45,743 bases of DNA, from the NCBI GenBank assembly GCA_023301765.1, contig JALZUC010000052.1:1-45743 (forward strand), in the 5' to 3' direction. Under the pieces are notes generated by a model. That model saw nothing but the letters and a program-made list of their open reading frames with translations, made no database searches and was not told the origin of the DNA. The stretch comes from Akkermansiaceae bacterium. Its GTDB lineage: Bacteria > Verrucomicrobiota > Verrucomicrobiia > Verrucomicrobiales > Akkermansiaceae. The translations under genes and the position numbers were made by a program. Below, piece after piece: positions 26,230-34,165 of the stretch; position 1 is the stretch's first letter, and every line of letters begins with the position of its first letter.

Positions 26230-26517
26230 CTACTCTTCAAAGTGCTTCCTCCGTTCCTCCTTCACCACAGAAGCCATATCATAAAGGGCCAATAAAATAA
26301 TCATCACCCCGTAAAGCATACAAAAACCCCACCAGACAAGAAATAACCAAACACTGTCACCTAACCAATTAGCCAACGGCCAAGCCCCCAGACCCGAGAT
26401 AATCACCAGCACAATCACCAGCTGTAAAAGCATCTTCCGGCGCAAATCACGTGAATGCAGGATCATTCGAGCAAGACCTTTACACACCATCACCCAGCTA
26501 GCTTTATTACCTGACAT
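26230..26517 (-). CDS. Small two-helix membrane protein, function unknown
   Basis: A 95-residue protein I cannot assign by name. Two membrane helices are plain: MLLQLVIVLVIISGLGAWPL and LFLVWWGFCMLYGVMIILLA. The amino end is basic (ILHSRDLRRKM) and the carboxy end charged (KEERRKHFEE), which suggests an inner-membrane protein with both ends in the cytoplasm. The ATG at 26517 was taken as start. A reading from 26559 adds 14 residues (MVFGLWFWKRR...) that are only the translation of an intergenic TTTGG repeat. No neighbour suggests a role. The DNA after its stop is discussed under findings. Confidence 0.6.
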   Translation of the reverse strand: MSGNKASWVMVCKGLARMILHSRDLRRKMLLQLVIVLVIISGLGAWPLANWLGDSVWLFLVWWGFCMLYGVMIILLALYDMASVVKEERRKHFEE

Positions 26518-26535
26518 CGGCACGACTCTACGTTT

Positions 26536-26562
26536 CCAAAACCAAAGTCCAAATACCAAATA
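26536..26562 (-). repeat. TTTGG-type repeat upstream of the small membrane gene
   Basis: The plus-strand 14-mer at 26543-26556 differs by one base from the 14-mer repeated twice at 35328-35355, and both sites lie just upstream of a minus-strand gene in the same orientation. A CCAAA word on each side extends the run. It looks like a member of a dispersed short intergenic repeat family. Confidence 0.5.
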
Positions 26563-26646
26563 AGAAAAACTTCCATTACCCCACCACCTGCCCTCCCACT
26601 AGAATTCTTTATTTTGCTTGGTTACATAATAGTCATGCCCCGCAAC

Positions 26647-26727
26647 ATCCGTCAGATTTGTAAGATCCGTGGTTCCCAAATCATCACCCACAGAAAAATT
26701 CGTCAGATTCCCAAGATTCGTAGTTTC
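26647..26727. repeat. Imperfect 30-bp direct repeat before serS
   Basis: Bases 26647-26676 and 26698-26727 match at 23 of 30 positions, with conserved blocks CGTCAGATT, AAGAT, CGT and GTT. The period is 51 bp. There is no dyad symmetry and the repeat is not coding in either frame, so it may be a degraded repeat element or part of the serS leader. No T-box features are seen. Confidence 0.5.
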
Positions 26728-26761
26728 AATAACCCTCTGAAGCCGCTATCACTCCCCCGCC

Positions 26762-28036
26762 ATGCTTGATATCAAAGCCATTCGTGAACACGCAGACACC
26801 ATCAAAGAACGCCTAGCCACCCGTGGTGGTGACGCCCACACCCTTATCCCAGAGTTACTGACCTGTGATGAAATCCGTAGACGCGCAGAAACGCAAAAAC
26901 AAACCCTGCAATCAGAGCGTAAGCAGCTCTCCAAGCAGATCGGCGCACTCATGGGGCAAGGTAAAGCTGATGAAGCAGAAAGTATTAAAGAACAAGTCCA
27001 CGCCATCGGTGAGAATATTTCTAATCTAGATGCAGAGAGCGAAACCAATGATGCCCGTATGACAGAACTTCTGATGAGTATCCCTAACATCCCTCATATC
27101 GACTGCCCTGTAGGCGCTGATGAAGATGCTAACCCTGAGATGCGTATCTGGGGTGAAAAGCCTGAAATTAAAGAACCTCTAGATCATGTAGCTCTAGCTG
27201 AAAAGCACGGCCTTATTAGCTTCGAAGACGGCACCCGTATCACTGGCTCTGGCTTTGTAGTCTATCGAGGTAGAGGCGCCCGTCTAGAACGTGCACTCAT
27301 TCAGTTTCTCCTTAACACCCAGAGTGAAGAACACGGCTATGAGGAAGTTAATGTCCCCCACATTATCAAGCGCGAATGTATGGAAGGCACCGGCCAACTA
27401 CCTAAATTTGAAGATGACATGTATGGCATTGAAGAAAACTCCCTCTTCCTCGCACCCACTGCAGAAGTTCCAGTAACAAACCTCTACCGTGACACCCTGC
27501 TAAAAGCCGATGATTTACCTGTCAAACTCACCGCTTACACACCCTGCTTTCGCCGTGAGGCTGGTAGCGCCGGACGTGATAATCGTGGTATCATCCGTAT
27601 GCACCAGTTTGATAAAGTCGAACTCGTACAAATCGTAGAACCATCAAAATCCATCGAGCTACTCGAAGAACTTACTGGCCATGCTGAAGCTATCCTCCAG
27701 AAGCTCGGGCTCCACTACCGTGTGATTGAACTCTGCACCGGCGACATCGGATTTTCATCCACTAAGACCTACGACATCGAAGTCTGGTCACCCGGACAAA
27801 ATAAATACCTAGAAGTCTCCTCATGCTCTAACTTTGGTGACTACCAGGCACGCCGCATGAAACTCCGCTATAAAGATGCAGACGGAAAAAATCAAATGTG
27901 CCACACCCTAAACGGCTCCGGCACTGCCCTACCACGCCTCTACGTAGCACTCATAGAGCAATATCAGCAGCCAGACGGCAGCATCCTCATCCCTGAGGTG
28001 CTAGCGCCTTACTTCGGTGCTGATAAAATTAGTTAG
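26762..28036 (+). CDS. serS: Serine-tRNA ligase
   Basis: A class II synthetase of 424 residues that charges tRNA-Ser and tRNA-Sec. The amino-terminal coiled-coil arm spans about 30-105 (RRAETQKQTLQSERKQLSKQ). Motif 2 is TPCFRREAGSAGRDNRGIIR and motif 3 is NGSGTALPRLYVALIEQYQ. SLFLAPTAEVPVTNLY and EVSSCSNFGDYQARRM are standard. The length is normal. The start at 26762 gives the usual MLDIKAIREH. Its stop codon lies within an inverted repeat. It stands alone: the gene before it is on the other strand, as is the small lipoprotein after it. Confidence 0.97.
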   Translation: MLDIKAIREHADTIKERLATRGGDAHTLIPELLTCDEIRRRAETQKQTLQSERKQLSKQIGALMGQGKADEAESIKEQVHAIGENISNLDAESETNDARMTELLMSIPNIPHIDCPVGADEDANPEMRIWGEKPEIKEPLDHVALAEKHGLISFEDGTRITGSGFVVYRGRGARLERALIQFLLNTQSEEHGYEEVNVPHIIKRECMEGTGQLPKFEDDMYGIEENSLFLAPTAEVPVTNLYRDTLLKADDLPVKLTAYTPCFRREAGSAGRDNRGIIRMHQFDKVELVQIVEPSKSIELLEELTGHAEAILQKLGLHYRVIELCTGDIGFSSTKTYDIEVWSPGQNKYLEVSSCSNFGDYQARRMKLRYKDADGKNQMCHTLNGSGTALPRLYVALIEQYQQPDGSILIPEVLAPYFGADKIS

Positions 28037-28056
28037 AGGGTAAAACTTACCCTCTA
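28034..28056. terminator. Hairpin at the serS stop codon
   Basis: TAGAGGGTAA and TTACCCTCTA form a perfect 10-bp stem around a three-base loop (aac). The left arm starts with the serS TAG. No T-run follows on the plus strand (tataatag), so it is at best a weak terminator or an mRNA 3'-end stabiliser. It also lies 15 bp past the stop of the minus-strand small lipoprotein gene and could serve that transcript. Confidence 0.45.
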
Positions 28057-28070
28057 TAATAGTTCTAGCC

Positions 28071-28208
28071 TCATGTACCACCTGAGCTAAAGCCAGGTGA
28101 AGAGTAGCCAGAATTATATCCAGATGATGAACAACTAACAAGGGCGGAAGAACATACGGCCAATGCTGCAGCAAATAGCCATGAGATGATTTTAGATTTA
28201 TTATACAT
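28071..28208 (-). CDS. 45-residue lipoprotein, unannotated-size gene
   Basis: A short open frame from ATG at 28208 to TGA at 28071 encodes 45 residues: a basic amino end (MYNKSK), a hydrophobic stretch (IISWLFAAALAVCSSALV) and a lipobox LVSC with Cys26, then a Ser/Gly/Tyr-rich tail (YNSGYSSPGFSSGG). This is a textbook lipoprotein signal peptide with a mature chain of only 20 residues. A TATAAT word stands just before the ATG, so a leaderless transcript is conceivable. It follows arsC by 53 bp but a terminator-like element lies between them. Function unknown; small Ser/Gly-rich lipoproteins are frequent in Verrucomicrobiota. Confidence 0.6.
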   Translation of the reverse strand: MYNKSKIISWLFAAALAVCSSALVSCSSSGYNSGYSSPGFSSGGT

Positions 28209-28230
28209 AATAATATTATAAGAGATCGTT

Positions 28231-28258
28231 AAAAAAAAATTATTCCAAATAAATAATT
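28231..28258 (-). terminator. AT-rich terminator after arsC
   Basis: On the minus strand, AATTATT and AATAATT pair as a perfect 7-bp stem around a seven-base loop, and nine T finish the element, the last two of its stem bases overlapping the T-run. It starts 4 bp after the arsC stop. The stem is all A-T, so its strength is uncertain. Confidence 0.5.
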
Positions 28259-28261
28259 CTA

Positions 28262-28723
28262 CTAACAGCCACAGTCAAGCCACTTCTCACCCTGCATACC
28301 ATCAGAAAGCCCCCTGCCGTAAGCTACAAAGACCCTCTGAATCTCATCGCGAACACGTCGGAACATAGCTAACTTTTCCTCATTGCTACCCTCAGCGTGC
28401 GCGGGATCATCAAACAACCAGCAATAGTGCGCCTGCTCACCGGGGAAATCTGGGCAACACTGGTCCGCATTTCCACAGACACTCACCACCACATGCACTG
28501 CTCGGTCTTGAAACTCCGTTAGTGACTTTGACCTAGCATCTGTAAGATCATGCCCAAGCTCAGCCATTACCTCTATCGCCAAAGGGTGTACATACCCTGC
28601 TGGATCTGAGCCAGCACTGGCAACCTCCACCACATCACCAGCAGCAGCACGCAGTAAATGTTCCGCCATTTGTGAACGGCATGAATTTCCTGTGCAAAGA
28701 ACGAGAATGAGTGGCTTAGACAT
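28262..28723 (-). CDS. arsC: Thioredoxin-type arsenate reductase (LMW-PTP fold)
   Basis: A 153-residue cytoplasmic enzyme that reduces arsenate to arsenite. The phosphatase-like P-loop is CTGNSCRS, with Cys10 as nucleophile and Arg16. The redox relay cysteines are Cys83 (VSVCGNADQ) and Cys89 or Cys90 (QCCPDFPG), matching Cys10/Cys82/Cys89 of the S. aureus enzyme. This makes arsenate reductase far more likely than a tyrosine phosphatase. No arsR, arsB, acr3 or arsM gene is beside it, so it is an isolated ars gene. Followed by a possible terminator and a small lipoprotein gene; divergent from mutY with 95 bp between starts. Confidence 0.92.
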   Translation of the reverse strand: MSKPLILVLCTGNSCRSQMAEHLLRAAAGDVVEVASAGSDPAGYVHPLAIEVMAELGHDLTDARSKSLTEFQDRAVHVVVSVCGNADQCCPDFPGEQAHYCWLFDDPAHAEGSNEEKLAMFRRVRDEIQRVFVAYGRGLSDGMQGEKWLDCGC

Positions 28724-28818
28724 TATGGATGTCAGAGATAGCCGAACTACTATTTATTCCTACAAAAAAACAAAAATTTGCTATTTAGAAACAAACATTT
28801 TCAGTTTTACTCCACCTT

Positions 28819-29859
28819 ATGCCCAGCGGCACAAACAAACCAACAGCTAAAAAACACCCACTCGAAAATCAGCGGGTATTTCAGAACACCCTAACTAAGT
28901 GGTTTGAAGCGGAGGCAAAAGACTACCCATGGCGTAACACTACAGACCCATGGGCTATCCTTGTTTCAGAAATCATGCTGCAGCAGACGCAGGTAACTAC
29001 GGTATTAGGTAAAGGTCACTACACCCGTTTTATGGCACTCTACCCCACCCCTGCCGATATGGCAGAAGCCACTGAACAAGAAATCCTAAAAGCATGGGAA
29101 GGACTAGGCTACTACCGCCGTGCTAAAAATCTCCACGCAGCCGCTAAAGCCATCACACGTGACCACCGTGGTATTTTCCCTCGGAAATATGAAGAAATCC
29201 GTGCTCTCCCCGGCATCGGTCAATACACCGCCGGAGCCGTAGCATCCTTCGCCTACAATGAGTCCCAACCCATCGTAGATGCCAATGTAGCCCGTGTATT
29301 CTCCCGCTTATTTAACCTCCAAGACCGTATCGATACCACTGCAGGTAATAAACAGCTATGGAAATGGGCTACCGAACTAGTATCTAAGCAAAACCCACGC
29401 GCATACAACTCTGCGCTTATGGAGCTAGGCCAACGCCAATGTTCCCTCAAATCCCCAGACTGTAACACCTGCCCAGTAAATAACTTCTGTCACTGTATAG
29501 AGCCAACCACACTCCCCATCAAAAAATCCGCCATCAAAGTCACCCGTGTTGACGAATTTGCCCTATTCGCTCAAGACTCTCACGGCAGGCTCCTACTCCA
29601 GCAAGTCCAGAAAGGAGAACGCAGAGAAGGTATGTGGATGCTCCCTCGCCGCGAGCACGCAGCAACTCTCGACCTCCCACTCTCCCTAAAAACTACCTAC
29701 AGCATCACACGCTACCACGTCACCCTCCGTATCTATTCCAGCCATACACAAGATATCAATGCGGCTGAACATGAAGCCTGGCACCGTATGGAGAACATCG
29801 AGGACCTACCCATGCCCAGCCCGGACCGGAGAGCACTTGAAAGTATTCTAGAGGAGTAA
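28819..29859 (+). CDS. mutY: Adenine DNA glycosylase MutY
   Basis: A 346-residue glycosylase that removes adenine opposite 8-oxoguanine. The catalytic Glu51 lies in LVSEIMLQQTQV, the helix-hairpin-helix is LPGIGQYTAGA, and Asp154 is in PIVDANVARVFSR. The iron-sulfur cluster has the canonical spacing Cys208-x6-Cys215-x2-Cys218-x5-Cys224. The carboxy-terminal third is a NUDIX-like domain that reads the oxidised guanine (GRLLLQQVQKGERREGMWMLPR). Length is normal. It is the first of five collinear genes (mutY, murU-like, amgK-like, CHASE2, argB) spaced 44-50 bp apart. Confidence 0.95.
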   Translation: MPSGTNKPTAKKHPLENQRVFQNTLTKWFEAEAKDYPWRNTTDPWAILVSEIMLQQTQVTTVLGKGHYTRFMALYPTPADMAEATEQEILKAWEGLGYYRRAKNLHAAAKAITRDHRGIFPRKYEEIRALPGIGQYTAGAVASFAYNESQPIVDANVARVFSRLFNLQDRIDTTAGNKQLWKWATELVSKQNPRAYNSALMELGQRQCSLKSPDCNTCPVNNFCHCIEPTTLPIKKSAIKVTRVDEFALFAQDSHGRLLLQQVQKGERREGMWMLPRREHAATLDLPLSLKTTYSITRYHVTLRIYSSHTQDINAAEHEAWHRMENIEDLPMPSPDRRALESILEE

Positions 29860-29903
29860 TCTAGTTCTTGCTTATTGCCCCTAGATTAATGACTCTCTAG
29901 CAC

Positions 29904-30782
29904 GTGATAAAAAAGGCATTCATCCTCGGCGCTGGACTCGGCACCCGTCTTCGCCCACTTACCAATGTGCTACCAAAGCCACTCGTGCCCATATTCCATG
30001 AGCCTATGGCTAACTATGCACTCAGGCACTGCCAAGCTGCAGGCATCTCGGAATTCGCCATAAATACTCACCACCTGCCAGACGCATGGCAGAACGCCTA
30101 CCCCAATGCTAAATTCCACGGTAGCCCGCTCCATTTTTTTCACGAAGAAATATTATTAGAAACTGGTGGTGGTATCAAAAACATCGCCAGCTTCATAGAT
30201 ACTGACCCCCTCCTCATCTACAATGGCGACATCCTCACAGACATCGATATTAGTGCGTTAATCCACCACCATAAAACATCAGGAAATATCGCCACACTCG
30301 CACTACGCAGCACCGGCGAAAACTGTAATGTCAATATCAGCGGCCATCAGGTAACCGACATGCGAAACCTCCTGAGTAATACCCCCGGCACCCATCAATT
30401 TACTGGTATTTATTGTATCCAGCCGGAAATACTTCCACTCATTCCATCCGGTGAAGTAGTCTCAGTAGTACCCGCATTTATAGAACTCATCAAAATGGAA
30501 AAACTCGGTGCTGTAGTTCTCGATGAAGGTAGCTGGTTTGATATAGGCAATCCAGAAGCCTACCGTGAAATTCACACTCACATGCGCAGCCAGCGTAAGG
30601 ATGCCATCCATCCAGACGCAGTCATTCATCCACAGGCAGAAGTATGCACAGACACCTGTATCATAGGTCCTGGTGCACAGATCGCCTCAGGAGCTAAGCT
30701 AAAAAACACCATCGTCTGGCCACAGGTATCTATACCCGAAGACACAAATGCTTGTAGCCAGATTCTCACAGGAAAAAATTAA
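29904..30782 (+). CDS. murU: Nucleotidyltransferase, MurU-like
   Basis: A 292-residue sugar-phosphate nucleotidyltransferase. The amino end AFILGAGLGTRLRPLT followed by LPKPLVPI is the nucleotide-binding signature, and LLIYNGDILTDIDISALI contains the metal-binding Asp. The carboxy end has hexapeptide-like turns (VIHPQAEVCTDTCIIGPGAQ). The start is GTG at 29904. The protein could make UDP-MurNAc (MurU), but homologous GDP-mannose and dTDP-glucose enzymes look alike. The assignment rests on the adjacent AmgK-type kinase: the amgK-murU pair is a known peptidoglycan-salvage route that bypasses MurA and so fosfomycin. MurU of Pseudomonas is about 220 residues, so this one has an extra carboxy-terminal part. 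Confidence 0.68.
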   Translation: MIKKAFILGAGLGTRLRPLTNVLPKPLVPIFHEPMANYALRHCQAAGISEFAINTHHLPDAWQNAYPNAKFHGSPLHFFHEEILLETGGGIKNIASFIDTDPLLIYNGDILTDIDISALIHHHKTSGNIATLALRSTGENCNVNISGHQVTDMRNLLSNTPGTHQFTGIYCIQPEILPLIPSGEVVSVVPAFIELIKMEKLGAVVLDEGSWFDIGNPEAYREIHTHMRSQRKDAIHPDAVIHPQAEVCTDTCIIGPGAQIASGAKLKNTIVWPQVSIPEDTNACSQILTGKN

Positions 30783-30832
30783 CCATTGAAACAAAGTCCG
30801 TTTTCTGAAATCTCCACGTAATATCTTCTGTC

Positions 30833-31792
30833 ATGCCCACCGATACCCTCCTCACAGCCATCCGTACCCACCTAGATCTAAGCCCCACGCACTCCTGCGT
30901 GTTAGAGCCTATTACCAAAGGCGCATCTGGCCGCACCATCGTCAGGCTCAAGGCAGAAGACTACCCCACATACATTGGTATCCACTACACGATGGATCGC
31001 AAAGATAATGCAAATTACCTACCTGTTTCTGAATTCCTCAGCGAAGCTGGATTTAACGTCCCAGAAGTCATCTATGATAACCCTGGCCGCAGAGTAGCGC
31101 TAGTAGAAGACCTCGGAGATGTAGACCTACTAAGCATGAAAGATGAACCGTGGGAAAAACGTGAACCCATCTACCGCTCCGCCTTCGAACAATTAGATAA
31201 ACTTTTCTACACCCGCGCCCCTAAAGACCTCGCGTTCCAACCACCCTTTGATGAAGCTCTCTACCGCTGGGAGCAAGACTACTTCTTTGATCAAGTAGCA
31301 GATGAACATCTAGATATGAATCCCGCCGTAGTTGATGAACTCTCCGAGCACCCAGCACTAGCACAAATGGCCAAAGACCTAGGCGCGTCCTCACGGAATC
31401 TAGTACACCGCGACTTCCAATCTCAAAACATCATCGCCAATAATAATGAAGCATGGCTCATTGACTTTCAAGGTATGCGCAGAGGACGCCAAGAATATGA
31501 TCTAGCCTCATTGATCTATGACCCCTACATGAACCACTCTGCTGAAGAGCGTCAAAAGCTCATCGCACTCTGGGAAGACGTCTCTGAGGAAGAACCTATT
31601 GCCCCAATTCTCCAGAAATGCGCCGCTCAGCGCCTTATGCAGGCCATGGGTGCCTACGCAAAAATCGGCCGCCAACCACATCAAGAATGGTTTCTGCAGC
31701 ACCTACCCACTGCCGCCAACCTACTACGCGAAGTAATCGCAGGGTCTGAACTGGAAGAGCCACTACTACCCGTCTTAGACAAACTAGTTTAA
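30833..31792 (+). CDS. amgK: Sugar kinase of the APH fold, AmgK-like
   Basis: A 319-residue phosphotransferase with the aminoglycoside-phosphotransferase/choline-kinase fold. The Brenner motif is VHRDFQSQN (catalytic Asp194, Asn199), and Asp211 in LIDFQGMRRGRQEYDLASL binds the metal. AmgK phosphorylates the anomeric hydroxyl of MurNAc and GlcNAc; the QSQN variant and MRRG after DFQ occur in that subfamily as I recall it. It is 50 bp after the MurU-like gene, which supports a joint role. An antibiotic-resistance role is unlikely. A MupP-type phosphatase gene is not seen in the window. Confidence 0.75.
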   Translation: MPTDTLLTAIRTHLDLSPTHSCVLEPITKGASGRTIVRLKAEDYPTYIGIHYTMDRKDNANYLPVSEFLSEAGFNVPEVIYDNPGRRVALVEDLGDVDLLSMKDEPWEKREPIYRSAFEQLDKLFYTRAPKDLAFQPPFDEALYRWEQDYFFDQVADEHLDMNPAVVDELSEHPALAQMAKDLGASSRNLVHRDFQSQNIIANNNEAWLIDFQGMRRGRQEYDLASLIYDPYMNHSAEERQKLIALWEDVSEEEPIAPILQKCAAQRLMQAMGAYAKIGRQPHQEWFLQHLPTAANLLREVIAGSELEEPLLPVLDKLV

Positions 31793-31839
31793 AAATCTAC
31801 GGAGTCCATCCGCGTACCATGTGATTTACCTCTGGCCAT

Positions 31840-33240
31840 ATGACCACCCAATCCATAGAAAAACAAGACTCAACAATAGCGGCTATATCAAATAAAAAAA
31901 ACAAATCATGGTCTAAACTCTCTGCCGTCACCATACGCCTACTACCCTGCATCGCCACAGGCCTGATCGTTCTATTTTATGGCCACAAGATTAGAGCCAT
32001 CCAAGATTTTGATATTGCTTGTATCCGCGCTGCAGCAGCCTCCCAAGGGCAAATCTACAATATAGACACTGAGTCTAATACCGTCACCTCACGTGCACTC
32101 ATCACACAGCCTGAAAACGCGCAAAAATTTAAAATCATCGCCATCACTGATGATCCAGATCAGGTCTACGAAAGCACACCTCCCTCACCACTTGACTACG
32201 CAGTCATCCTACACACACTCCGCGAACGAGGAGCAGAAAACATAGTTCTCACCACACAGATGAGCTGGGATGGAGACCTAGGCATCACAGCCACAGCACT
32301 CAGTGGTAAACTCTCTGATTATAAATACGCCGCCATACCACTCTCTCTAACAAGAGGAGTCACTGCGGAAAAAGTCCCCTCACCTCTTCGTCAGAGTATC
32401 ATCCCCTTTACTAACATAACAGGGAATCAGACCCTTATACCCATTGTCAATCAAGTCAGCCTCCCCTGCCTTATATCTGATAGCGGTAAGACACGTGCCG
32501 GATTTAGTAAAATAGAAAACCTAACTGAAGATCACGATACCATTCCCATGATCTGCATCTGGCAGGATGAAGGTATAATCCCATCCATTGAGCTTCTCAC
32601 CCTCATGACATTATACAAAGTCAGCCCAGACGAAGTAAGTATACACTGCGGAAAACACATCCGCCTAGGACCTGATGGCCCCATCATAGGAATTGGTAAA
32701 TTCGGCCAAATAGCACTCCCCTCTGACACAGCTAACATCAACTCCATACCCACAACCAAAGCCGAAGACCTTATCACTCTGGCAAAACCTGAAAATAAAA
32801 ATACTGCGCCAGACCCTCACATCTACATGATTCACGGTATCGGAGAAAAAACAAAAACCACCAATACACTCCCCCCTGAAAGACTAGCAGCCATTATTCA
32901 CTGGGCAAAAACCCTCCCTGTGCCAAAAATTGAAAAGCCCACACAGCATCGCCGCCTACCAATCTACGCAACTATCTTAATCATCCTAGATATTGCACTA
33001 CTCGGATGGTGGTTTACCCGCCTATCACCCAGCAATAGGCACCTCGCATTTGCACTAGCCACTGCCGCCACCCTCCCATTTCTCTTCTTCATGATGGAAA
33101 CCATCCATTACTGGTTCAGTATATCCGCTCTACTTGCCACCATCGCCGCAGCATGGATGACACCTGTAAAACGTCGTAAGCGCACCACCAATATTAAAAA
33201 ATACAGAGATACCCGCCCAAAGACCGCAGTCAGCCCCTGA
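31840..33240 (+). CDS. CHASE2-like sensor domain membrane protein
   Basis: A 466-residue protein with one amino-terminal membrane helix (about 29-49, LLPCIATGLIVLFYG), a large extracytoplasmic region to about 375, and two to three carboxy-terminal helices (IYATILIILDIALLGWWFT; LALATAATLPFLFFMMETIH region). The external part resembles CHASE2: DDPDQVYESTPPSPLDYAVILHTLRERGAENIVLTT, with the YAxxLxxLxxxGAxxI pattern. CHASE2 domains are usually fused to a cyclase or kinase; here nothing follows the last helix except a basic tail. It would have to signal through a partner. It sits within the mutY-murU-amgK-argB run, 47 bp after amgK, so an envelope-state sensor is possible but unproven. Confidence 0.6.
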   Translation: MTTQSIEKQDSTIAAISNKKNKSWSKLSAVTIRLLPCIATGLIVLFYGHKIRAIQDFDIACIRAAAASQGQIYNIDTESNTVTSRALITQPENAQKFKIIAITDDPDQVYESTPPSPLDYAVILHTLRERGAENIVLTTQMSWDGDLGITATALSGKLSDYKYAAIPLSLTRGVTAEKVPSPLRQSIIPFTNITGNQTLIPIVNQVSLPCLISDSGKTRAGFSKIENLTEDHDTIPMICIWQDEGIIPSIELLTLMTLYKVSPDEVSIHCGKHIRLGPDGPIIGIGKFGQIALPSDTANINSIPTTKAEDLITLAKPENKNTAPDPHIYMIHGIGEKTKTTNTLPPERLAAIIHWAKTLPVPKIEKPTQHRRLPIYATILIILDIALLGWWFTRLSPSNRHLAFALATAATLPFLFFMMETIHYWFSISALLATIAAAWMTPVKRRKRTTNIKKYRDTRPKTAVSP

Positions 33241-33286
33241 GCTATACTTCATTCAACACCTAAAAAAACCGTTCCTCACCCATACC

Positions 33287-34165
33287 ATGTCTCTGGACGA
33301 TACCATTAACAAAGCCTCAGTCCTTATAGAAGCACTCCCCTACCTGCAGTCCTTCCGAGGCCATACCTTCCTCATCAAGATGGGAGGCTCCGCCATGGAA
33401 GACTCAGAACTTGTTAGAAAAGTCATGCGCGACATCGTCTTTATGGAAGTAGCGGGGATAAACCCAGTTATCGTACACGGAGGCGGTAAAGCCATCTCAG
33501 CAGCCATGCAGAAATCTGGCCTTGAGGCCGAATTTATCGGCGGCTTCAGAGTTACCAGCCCAGAGGCCATACACATTGTCGAACAAACCCTCTCAGGGGA
33601 TATTAACCCTGGCCTCGTCAAAATGCTCACAAGCCTAGGAGGAAAAGCCAAAGGCCTCCCAGGCTCAGAAGTCTTTATTGGCCGCCGTATACAAGCCACC
33701 AATGATCACGGACAAACAGTAGACATCGGCAGAGTAGGCGAAGCAATAGAGTGTAATCTAGACCCCATAAAAGACTACATCTCCTCAGAAACTGTCCCCG
33801 TCATCTCACCCCTCGCCGCTGAGGAAAAAAGTGGTAAGCCACTCAATGTCAATGCAGACCTTGCCGCAGCATGCCTAGCCAGAGCACTAAACGCAACCAA
33901 ACTCATCTACCTATCAGATGTTCCCGGCATGCTATCTGATCGAGAAGACCCTACTAGCCTCATCCCGTCCATCAATCGCACAGCCGCTGCTGAGCTCATA
34001 GCAGATGGCACCATAGGCGGCGGTATGTTACCTAAGATTAACTCCGCCCTAGATGCACTGGCTAATGGCGTAGATAAAGTTCACTTCATTGATGGCCGTA
34101 TGCCCCACTCCCTGCTCCTAGAGATCTTCACGCGTTCAGGAATAGGCACAGAGATTATCAACTAA
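33287..34165 (+). CDS. argB: Acetylglutamate kinase
   Basis: A 292-residue amino acid kinase performing the second step of arginine synthesis. The ATP-binding start FLIKMGGSAMED, the substrate loop NPVIVHGGGKAIS, the VNADLAAACLARALNATKLIYLSDVPG region and IGGGMLPKINSALDAL are standard. Length is typical of the family. No other arg gene is adjacent. The 3' end overlaps the prepilin peptidase gene on the other strand by 4 bp, with convergent stops. It is the last gene of the mutY-to-argB series. Confidence 0.96.
   Translation: MSLDDTINKASVLIEALPYLQSFRGHTFLIKMGGSAMEDSELVRKVMRDIVFMEVAGINPVIVHGGGKAISAAMQKSGLEAEFIGGFRVTSPEAIHIVEQTLSGDINPGLVKMLTSLGGKAKGLPGSEVFIGRRIQATNDHGQTVDIGRVGEAIECNLDPIKDYISSETVPVISPLAAEEKSGKPLNVNADLAAACLARALNATKLIYLSDVPGMLSDREDPTSLIPSINRTAAAELIADGTIGGGMLPKINSALDALANGVDKVHFIDGRMPHSLLLEIFTRSGIGTEIIN

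Noticed and set aside
26560-26761. T-box or other riboswitch before serS
   Set aside because: No specifier loop, T-box or strong terminator/antiterminator pair; only an imperfect direct repeat.
28262-28723. Complete ars resistance operon
   Set aside because: Only arsC is present; no regulator or efflux gene beside it.
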